From NCBI GenBank assembly GCA_028287345.1, contig JAQBPV010000308.1, positions 1-46,769 of the forward strand: a DNA stretch of 46,769 nucleotides, given 5' to 3'. Numbering within the stretch: the stretch's first letter is position 1; each line of letters starts with the position of its first letter. Below the pieces are notes generated by a model that was given only the letters and a program-made list of their open reading frames with translations, ran no database searches and had not been told where the DNA came from. The stretch is from Gemmatimonadota bacterium. GTDB lineage: Bacteria; Gemmatimonadota; Gemmatimonadetes; Gemmatimonadales; Gemmatimonadaceae. Positions 40,826-46,769 of this stretch are shown here, one piece after another. Made by a program: the position numbers and the translations under genes.

Positions 40826-40972
40826 TCAAACAATTATCTTGCCGGTCGGGATGTGTTTTCCGGTTGCGCACGGCTGCCCACCCTTCACGTCACCCGCCTG
40901 GTCCGGTGGAACTGGAAGATCCGGTAGCGCTTCAGCCTTCGGCTCGTTGCTCTTGGTCGGTTTCGTTTCCAT
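40826..40972 (-). CDS. 48-residue peptide with VKGG motif, possible exported/RiPP-like peptide
   Basis: A short gene starting at ATG 40972, with GAGG five bases upstream in the message. The product begins METKPTKSNEPKAEALPDLP and has a D-rich stretch before DVKGG. It ends with a 17-residue tail QPCATGKHIPTGKIIV plus flank, containing one Cys and His/Lys. The leader-like acidic part ending in a double glycine is like class-II-bacteriocin or RiPP leaders. It lies 145 bases downstream of the RND outer-membrane gene, with no exporter or modification gene beside it; the NHLM exporter of the same genome could serve it. Function unproven. Confidence 0.6.
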   Translation of the reverse strand: METKPTKSNEPKAEALPDLPVPPDQAGDVKGGQPCATGKHIPTGKIIV

Positions 40973-41117
40973 GGTAGCCTCGCGTAAAGGGGACGAGCTA
41001 TTCGGACCTCGAAAAGACGCTGAGTCACTATACGGAATACTTGCCACCGGCGCAGCGGCGTGAATCACAGTCGGCTCGACCGCCGAGCTCAGCTCTTCAT
41101 GCATGATCCTCGCCGCT

Positions 41118-42536
41118 TCATCCGCTCCCGACTGGCTGTCTCTCGACGGACCCGCCGCCGAGCGCGACGTACAACGACACGAGGTTCGCCACCTCCGCTC
41201 GACGCAACTGGAGCAGCGTCTGCTCGGACGCGAACAGATTGCGCTCCGCGTCGAGTACCTCGATGTAGCCGACGACACCTTCTGCGTACCGCGTGCGCGC
41301 CAGCGCGGCGATCTGCCGCTGCGCCAGCGTCCCGCGCTCCTGCGCCGCCACCTGATCGGCGAGGAAGCGCCGGCCCGCCAGCGCGTTCGACACTTCCTGA
41401 AACGCCACCTGCACCGTCCGCTCGTAGTCCGCGATGGCAATCGTCTCCCGCGCCCGCGCCACGGCCGCGTTGCCGGTGAGCCGGCCGCGGTTGAAGATCG
41501 GCGCCGCGATCGATGTGCCCGCGCTCCACGTCAGCCCATCGCTACCAACGAGGCTCGAGAGCGCGCTGGACGCGAAGCCGAGCGCGCCCGTCAGCGAGAT
41601 GGACGGGAAGTAAGCGGCTCTTGCTGCGCCGACGTTCGCCTCTGCGGCGCGCAGTCGCTCCTCAGCCGCCATGATATCGGGGCGGGACAGGAGCAGCTCG
41701 GAAGGCAGCCCTGCCGCCAGTACCACCGGGTTCGTCTGCTCCGTCAGTGGCAGCGGAGCGGGTAGGGGCTGCGGCACTGGTCCGCCGACGAGCACAAGGA
41801 GCTCGTTGTTCAACCGCGCCTGGGAGAGCTGCAACCCCGCCAACGCCGCCTGCGCCTGCTCCAGCAGCGACTCGGCCTGATGAAAGTCGAGCGCGGAGGT
41901 GAGGCCGGCCCGGAGCCGCACCTGCGCGATGCGCACGGCGTCGCGGCGGCTCTGCGCGGTCGCTTCGGCCAGACGGATCTGCTCGCCCGCCTCGATGGAT
42001 TCGAGATACGTCGACGCGACGTCCCGAATGAGCGAGAGGCGGAAGGCGTGCTGCGCCTGAACCGTCGCGAGGAACTCGGAGCGCGCCGCCTCCGTGAGGT
42101 TGCGCACCCGGCCCCAGAAATCGAGCTCGAACGCCGACACGCCAACGCCGATCGAGAAGCGATTGCCCGTCGCCTCGTCCGGGAGTCCCGAGGCGGCTCT
42201 TCCCGCGTGGCTGCGCGTCGCGTCCGCGCTGGCGACCGGCGTCGGCAGGCGGTCGGCGCCCTGGATGCGATAGAGACCACGCGCCACCTCGATCTGCGCC
42301 ACCGACACGCGGAGGTCCCGGTTGTTCGTCAACGCGGTGGCGATCAGTGTGCCGAGCCGCGGGTCGCGGAAGAACTCGCGCCACGCGATGTCCGTTGCAC
42401 GCACTCCCGTGGTCGTTGCGCTGTCGGACGGCGCCAGGTACACCGGCGGCGTGGGCAGCTCCGGGCGAACGTGGGGTGTCGTGCGAAAGCATCCGGCGAG
42501 CAGCGCGAACGGCAGGAGCAGCGCGCCTTTACGCAT
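41118..42536 (-). CDS. RND efflux outer-membrane lipoprotein (NodT/OprM family)
   Basis: This 472-residue protein has a signal and lipobox LLAGC (Cys16). Family landmarks are REFFRDPRLGTLIATALTNN, DLRVSVAQIEVARGLYRIQ, FELDFWGRVRN, LLLSRPDIMAAEERLRAAEA, NVGAARAAYFPSISLTGALG and APIFNRGRLTGN. It forms the trimeric exit duct of the tripartite pump encoded upstream. The ATG at 42536 overlaps the stop of the transporter gene by 8 bases (ATGCGTAA), which decides the start. Confidence 0.93.
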   Translation of the reverse strand: MRKGALLLPFALLAGCFRTTPHVRPELPTPPVYLAPSDSATTTGVRATDIAWREFFRDPRLGTLIATALTNNRDLRVSVAQIEVARGLYRIQGADRLPTPVASADATRSHAGRAASGLPDEATGNRFSIGVGVSAFELDFWGRVRNLTEAARSEFLATVQAQHAFRLSLIRDVASTYLESIEAGEQIRLAEATAQSRRDAVRIAQVRLRAGLTSALDFHQAESLLEQAQAALAGLQLSQARLNNELLVLVGGPVPQPLPAPLPLTEQTNPVVLAAGLPSELLLSRPDIMAAEERLRAAEANVGAARAAYFPSISLTGALGFASSALSSLVGSDGLTWSAGTSIAAPIFNRGRLTGNAAVARARETIAIADYERTVQVAFQEVSNALAGRRFLADQVAAQERGTLAQRQIAALARTRYAEGVVGYIEVLDAERNLFASEQTLLQLRRAEVANLVSLYVALGGGSVERQPVGSG

Positions 42537-45500
42537 GGGGCGGTACCGCGTGCTCGTAGCTCTGGTGCAGCGCAATCTCGTGTGGGGACGGGGGACGACG
42601 CCTGCTCACCCACCGCCGCACGGCGAGATAGAACAACGGGATGAAGAAGATGCCGAACGCCGTCGCTGCGAGCACGCCGCCAGCCACGCCGGTACCGACG
42701 GCGATGCGGCTTGCTGCGCCCGCGCCGCGCGCGACGAGCAGGGGGACCATGCCGAGGATGAACGCTAGCGAGGTCATGATGATCGGGCGGAGGCGCAGCT
42801 TCACGGCGGCCATCGTCGCGTCGATGGTGCTCTTGCCTGCCGCCTCCTCCTCGATCGCGAACTCCACGATGAGGATCGCGTTCTTGGCGGCGAGGCCGAT
42901 GATCGTGATGAGGCCGACGTTGAAGTAGACGTCCGCCGAGAGGCCGCGGAACATCGTCAGCAGCACCGACCCAAGCACGCCGAGGGGCACGACGAGCAGC
43001 ACGGCGAGGGGCACCGCCCAGCTCTCGTACAGCGCGGCGAGCAGGAGGAACACCACCACGAGCGACACGCCCATCAGCGTGACGATCTCCCCGGCGGACG
43101 ACTTCTCCTCGAAGGAAAGGCCAGTCCAGTCGTAGCCGAATCCCGCCGGCAGATCCCGCGCGAGCCGCTCCATCTCGGCCATCGCCTCGCCGTTCGAGCG
43201 GCCGGGTGCAGGCGTGCCGGAGATGGTCGTCGAGGGATAGCCGTTGTAGCGCTGCACCTGCGGCGGACCGGCGGTCCAGCCCACCGTCGTGAAGGCGCCG
43301 AACGGGACCATCTCGCCCTGCGCGTTGCGAACCTTCAGGTCGAGAATGTCCTGCGGCGTCATGCGGAAAGGCGCGTCGGCGGCGAGCATCACGCGCAGGA
43401 TTCGCCCGCCGCGGCTGAAGTCGTTCGCGTACGCGCTGCCGAACGAGATCGCGAGGGTAGCGTTGATGCTCGAGATGGAGAGCCCCAGCGCCCGCGCCTT
43501 GATGCGGTCGATCTCGACGCGAAGCTGTGGCGCGTCCTCCTGCGCCTCCGGCCGCACGCCGACGAGCAGCGGACTTGCGCTCGCAGTGCCGAGCAACTGG
43601 TTCCGTGCCGCCTTCAACTCGTCCAGCGTGTGCCCGCCACGGTCTTCCAGCACGAAGCTGAAGCCGCTCGCCACGCCGAGGCCCTGGATCGACGGCGGGT
43701 TGAGGGTAAAGATCGTCGCTTCCTTGATCTGCATCAGCGCGCCAAGGGCCTTGTTGACCAGCGTCAGCGCGCTGTTCTCCTCACCCGGGCGCTCGTCCCA
43801 CGGCTTGAGGCTCACGAACGCCATCGCGTTCGCCTGTCCCTGCCCGAAGAAGCTGAAGCCGCGTACGAAGATGACCGTCCTCACCTGCGGCTGCGCCGCG
43901 AAGAACTTCTTGGTCTGCTCGATGGCGATGTTGGTGCGTTCCGTGGTGGCGCCGGGTGGCGCCTGCACGGCCGTGATCACGCTCCCCTGATCCTCCACGG
44001 GCACGAAGCTGCTCGGCAGGCGCCTGAAGAGCAGTAGTGTGACGACGATGAGCGCCGCGAACACGGCGAGGAAGCGCAGCGGCCGGATGAGGATCCGTCC
44101 GACGACTCCCTGATACCGTCCGGTCGTGCGGGCGAACCAGTCGTTGAACCCGCCGAAGAAGCGACCGGCGAGGCGGCTCGCCCTGTTGCCGGACGTCGCG
44201 TCGAACGCCTCGTGCGGCCTGAGCAGCGTCGCGCACAGCGCAGGCGTCAAGGTGAGCGCCATGAGCGCCGAGAAGGCGATGGAGATGGCGAGCGTGACGG
44301 AGAACTGCCGATAGATCCCGCCCGTGGTGCCGGGAAAGAACGCCATCGGCACGAAGACCGCGACGAGCACGAGCGTGATACCCACGATGGCCGACGTGAT
44401 CTGGCTCATCGCCTTGACGGTTGCGTCGTACGGGTTGAGGTGCTCCTCCCGCATGATGCGCTCGACGTTCTCGATCACGACGATCGCATCGTCCACGAGG
44501 ATGCCGATCGCCATCACCATCCCGAACAGCGTCAGCACGTTGATCGAGAAGCCGAGCAGCCACAGGCCGAGGCAGGCGCCGGAGAGCGCGATCGGCACGA
44601 CGATCGTGGGGATGAGCGTGGCGCGCCAGTTCTGCAGGAACAGGAACATGACGAGGAACACCAGGACCATCGCCTCGACGAGCGTCTCCACCACGGAACT
44701 GACCGACGCGCTGACGAATGGCGTGGAGTCGTACGGCACGCTCCACGCGATGTCCGGCGGGAAGTTGACCGCCAATTCCGCCATGCGCGCTTTGGCCTGG
44801 TTCGCTGCCTCGAGGGCATTGGCGCCCGGCGTGAGCTGAAGCGCCATGCCGGCGGCAGGCTGCCCGTTCAGCTCGAGGTCGAAGCCGTAGCTCTGCGCGC
44901 CCAGCTCCACGCGCGCGACGTCACCGAGCCGGATCACCGAGCCGTCGGTGTTGGCGCGGAGGATGATGTTCTGGAACTGCTCTGGTGTGGTGAAGCGGCT
45001 CTGCGTGAGGATTGCCGCATTGAGCTCGCTCCCTCCGGCGAGGGGGCGGTCGCCGAGCGAGCCGCCGGCGGACTGGCTGTTCTGCTCCTGCACCGCGGCA
45101 AGCGCGTCAGAGGGCGACAGCTTGTAACTCGCGAGCTTGGCGGGGTCGAGCCACACGCGCATCGCGTACTCGGAGGAGAACGAGCGCACGTCGCCCACTC
45201 CCGGGACGCGGCGCAACTCGTCGACCACGCGGGTCACGGCGAAGTTCCCGAGGTCCAGCGTCTTCATCGCGCCGCTCCTGGACGTCAGCGCGATGATCAT
45301 CAGGAACCCCGTGTTCGCCTTCACGACCTGTACGCCCTGGCGGCGCACTTCCTCGGGGAGGCGGGCCTCGACGCGGCGCAACCGGTTCTGCACCTCCATC
45401 AGCGCGACGTTGATGTCGGTGCCCGAGCGAAAGGTGACGCTGATGGACGCGGTGCCGTTCGACTGGCTCGACGACGACATGTAGAGGAACCCCTCGACGC

Positions 45501-45714
45501 CGTTGAGCTCCTGCTCGATCACCTGTGTGACGTTGGTGGAGAGCACGGACGCGTCGGCGCCGGGGTACGCAGCGCTGATCGTCAGCGACGGCGGCGCGAT
45601 CGTCGGGTACTGCTCGATGGGCAGCGACCGGAGCGCGATTCCGCCCGCGAAGAGGATCGCGAGGGCGATCACCCAGGAGAAGACCGGGCGATCGATGAAG
45701 AACTGGGGAGTCAA
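42529..45714 (-). CDS. RND multidrug efflux transporter (HAE1/AcrB family)
   Basis: This 1061-residue inner-membrane proton antiporter has a first helix (FIDRPVFSWVIALAILFAGG), the porter domain with IEQELNGVEGFLYMSSSS, and the characteristic GILVDDAIVVIENVERIM with two Asp in helix 4 and SFVPVEDQGS. The repeat helices end with LGMVPLLVARGAGAASR and FIPLFYLAVRRW. The length is typical. It exports small amphiphilic compounds with the adaptor and outer-membrane proteins. It starts at TTG 45714, overlapping the adaptor stop as TTGA. GAAGG lies seven bases upstream. Confidence 0.95.
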   Translation of the reverse strand: MTPQFFIDRPVFSWVIALAILFAGGIALRSLPIEQYPTIAPPSLTISAAYPGADASVLSTNVTQVIEQELNGVEGFLYMSSSSQSNGTASISVTFRSGTDINVALMEVQNRLRRVEARLPEEVRRQGVQVVKANTGFLMIIALTSRSGAMKTLDLGNFAVTRVVDELRRVPGVGDVRSFSSEYAMRVWLDPAKLASYKLSPSDALAAVQEQNSQSAGGSLGDRPLAGGSELNAAILTQSRFTTPEQFQNIILRANTDGSVIRLGDVARVELGAQSYGFDLELNGQPAAGMALQLTPGANALEAANQAKARMAELAVNFPPDIAWSVPYDSTPFVSASVSSVVETLVEAMVLVFLVMFLFLQNWRATLIPTIVVPIALSGACLGLWLLGFSINVLTLFGMVMAIGILVDDAIVVIENVERIMREEHLNPYDATVKAMSQITSAIVGITLVLVAVFVPMAFFPGTTGGIYRQFSVTLAISIAFSALMALTLTPALCATLLRPHEAFDATSGNRASRLAGRFFGGFNDWFARTTGRYQGVVGRILIRPLRFLAVFAALIVVTLLLFRRLPSSFVPVEDQGSVITAVQAPPGATTERTNIAIEQTKKFFAAQPQVRTVIFVRGFSFFGQGQANAMAFVSLKPWDERPGEENSALTLVNKALGALMQIKEATIFTLNPPSIQGLGVASGFSFVLEDRGGHTLDELKAARNQLLGTASASPLLVGVRPEAQEDAPQLRVEIDRIKARALGLSISSINATLAISFGSAYANDFSRGGRILRVMLAADAPFRMTPQDILDLKVRNAQGEMVPFGAFTTVGWTAGPPQVQRYNGYPSTTISGTPAPGRSNGEAMAEMERLARDLPAGFGYDWTGLSFEEKSSAGEIVTLMGVSLVVVFLLLAALYESWAVPLAVLLVVPLGVLGSVLLTMFRGLSADVYFNVGLITIIGLAAKNAILIVEFAIEEEAAGKSTIDATMAAVKLRLRPIIMTSLAFILGMVPLLVARGAGAASRIAVGTGVAGGVLAATAFGIFFIPLFYLAVRRWVSRRRPPSPHEIALHQSYEHAVPPHA

Positions 45715-46709
45715 GGCGATGCCTTCGCAATCACGGGCTTCACCGCCTTGCCCGGCGCCGCCTTTTGCAAGCCGTCCACCACGACGCGCTCACCTGCCGT
45801 GAGGCCGCTCTGCACGACCCAGGAGCCGCCCTGGAGTGCGCCGACGGTCACCGGCCGGCTCTCGACGATGTCCTTCGCGCCGACGACGAGGACGGTGGCG
45901 CCCTGCGGGGTGACCGTCACCGCACGCTGTGGCACCAGCAGGCCGTTGGACTGCACTCCTGCCTCCACGCGAGCGCGCACGAACTGTCCCGGCAGCAGCG
46001 CCCGCGCGGGGTTGGGGAACTGCGCCCGCAGCGCCGCGGTGCCGGTCGTCTCGTCGATGCTCATGTCCACGAAGTCGAGGTGCCCGGCCATCCTGTACAG
46101 TGAGCCGTCCTCGAGGACGAGATGCACCGGCACCCGCGTCGTCGCCGGCACCTTCAACGTCCCTGCGGTGACCTTGTTGCGGAGTGCAAGCACGTCCGAG
46201 CTGGACTGAGAGAAATTCGCGAAGATCGGATCGAGTTGCTCGATCGTCGTCAGCAGGGTCGCGCCGGAGCCGCTCACAAGCGCCCCCTCGGTGACGACGG
46301 CGCGGCCCGCGCGGCCGGCGATGGGAGCAGTGACGGTGGTGTAGCTCAGGTTCAGGCGCGCCGCGGCAATCTGCGCGGTCGACTGCGCCACGTCGGCCTC
46401 GGCAGTGCGCAGACGCGCCACCGCGGCATCGTACTCCTGCTGGCTGAGCGCCTGCTGCGCGACGAGCCCCTTGTAGCGCGCGACGTCCTGCGCGGCGTTG
46501 GCGGCCGTGGCGCGCGCACGCGCGAGCGTCGCCTCGGAGGCGCTGAGCGCCGCGCGGAGCTGGCGCGGATCGATGGCGAAGAGCGGTTGGCCGGCGCGGA
46601 CGTCGGTACCCTCCGTGTACAGCCGGCGTTGCACGATGCCGTCCACCCGCGCGCGCACTTCGGCCGTGCGCACGGCCTGGAGACGCCCCGGCAGCTCGAT
46701 GACGTTCAT
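45711..46709 (-). CDS. RND efflux periplasmic adaptor, N-terminus cut off by an upstream stop
   Basis: From ATG 46709 the product is 332 residues, with lipoyl halves VRARVDGIVQRRLYTEGTDV and VTAPIAGRAGRAVVTEGALV, a hairpin coiled coil, and beta-barrel and membrane-proximal domains. Family members run about 370-400 residues and begin with a signal peptide or lipobox. Here translation would begin at NVIELPGRL, already inside the first beta domain. The in-frame sequence upstream reads PPAAPPPS, then TAA (46743-46745), then VTIVFVASQPV, exactly what a normal adaptor would have, interrupted by a stop. No other start codon lies between. Without a signal the protein would stay in the cytoplasm. It may be a recent pseudogene or a sequence error. 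Confidence 0.82.
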   Translation of the reverse strand: MNVIELPGRLQAVRTAEVRARVDGIVQRRLYTEGTDVRAGQPLFAIDPRQLRAALSASEATLARARATAANAAQDVARYKGLVAQQALSQQEYDAAVARLRTAEADVAQSTAQIAAARLNLSYTTVTAPIAGRAGRAVVTEGALVSGSGATLLTTIEQLDPIFANFSQSSSDVLALRNKVTAGTLKVPATTRVPVHLVLEDGSLYRMAGHLDFVDMSIDETTGTAALRAQFPNPARALLPGQFVRARVEAGVQSNGLLVPQRAVTVTPQGATVLVVGAKDIVESRPVTVGALQGGSWVVQSGLTAGERVVVDGLQKAAPGKAVKPVIAKASP

Positions 46710-46769
46710 GACCGGCTGCGACGCGACGAAGACGATCGTGACTTAGGACGGAGGCGGAGCGGCGGGCGG

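Noticed and set aside
44212..46209. 665-codon open frame on the plus strand opposite the RND genes
   Set aside because: Antisense shadow caused by high GC; charged low-complexity product, no ribosome binding site.

Overview
The window looks like chromosomal DNA of a high-GC Gram-negative bacterium. Gemmatimonadota is the best guess. The reasons are the two large receptor-type Ser/Thr kinases (kinase, one membrane segment, TPR-like sensor), a stand-alone BTAD activator, many lipoproteins with clear lipoboxes, NHLM peptide export genes, and a small TonB-plug-like lipoprotein of a type I associate with that phylum. This is inference from gene content; no marker gene is present.

Positions 1-22317 hold what I read as one RiPP (ribosomally made, post-translationally modified peptide) gene cluster, open at its left end. 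It encodes two precursor peptides with unrelated leaders. One, at 4231-4602, has a Nif11-like leader. The other, at 16263-16625, has a nitrile-hydratase-like (NHLP) leader. Both have a VAGG cleavage motif, then a Pro-rich core ending in aromatic residues (RYW and GWY). Tailoring genes encode a fused leader-binding/YcaO cyclodehydratase, a SagB-type azoline dehydrogenase, a LynF/TruF/PatF-type peptide prenyltransferase, and three other flavoenzymes (GMC, VAO/PCMH and amine-oxidase-like). There are also a DUF6065-like protein and one unrecognised protein. Export is by the NHLM set (C39 peptidase-ABC, second ABC, HlyD-like adaptor) with a divergent TolC-like channel. A degenerate receiver protein and a degenerate kinase sit in the middle and may regulate the cluster. 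Start/stop overlaps indicate translationally coupled blocks.

The proposed logic is as follows. Leaders recruit the YcaO fusion. Cys/Ser/Thr in the cores become azolines and then azoles through SagB. The PatF-like enzyme prenylates a residue, plausibly the terminal Tyr or Trp. The C39 domain cuts after GG during export. The mix of NHLM/TOMM machinery with a cyanobactin-type prenyltransferase, and no PatA/PatG proteases, is the most unusual thing here.

Positions 22444-35200 are ordinary genome. They hold a lipoprotein, two receptor-type Ser/Thr kinases, several exported proteins of unknown function, a PLP class-V aminotransferase-like protein with a twin-arginine-like signal, and a BTAD regulator. 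Positions 35591-40114 hold a coiled-coil lipoprotein followed by a tightly coupled sigma-54-type response regulator, histidine kinase and lipoprotein (QseF-QseE-QseG-like layout).

Positions 40169-46769 hold a plug-like lipoprotein, a 48-residue double-glycine peptide, and a tripartite RND efflux operon. The periplasmic adaptor of that operon has an in-frame stop upstream of its only usable start and so appears to lack its export signal. I saw no tRNA, rRNA, CRISPR array, insertion sequence or integrase.
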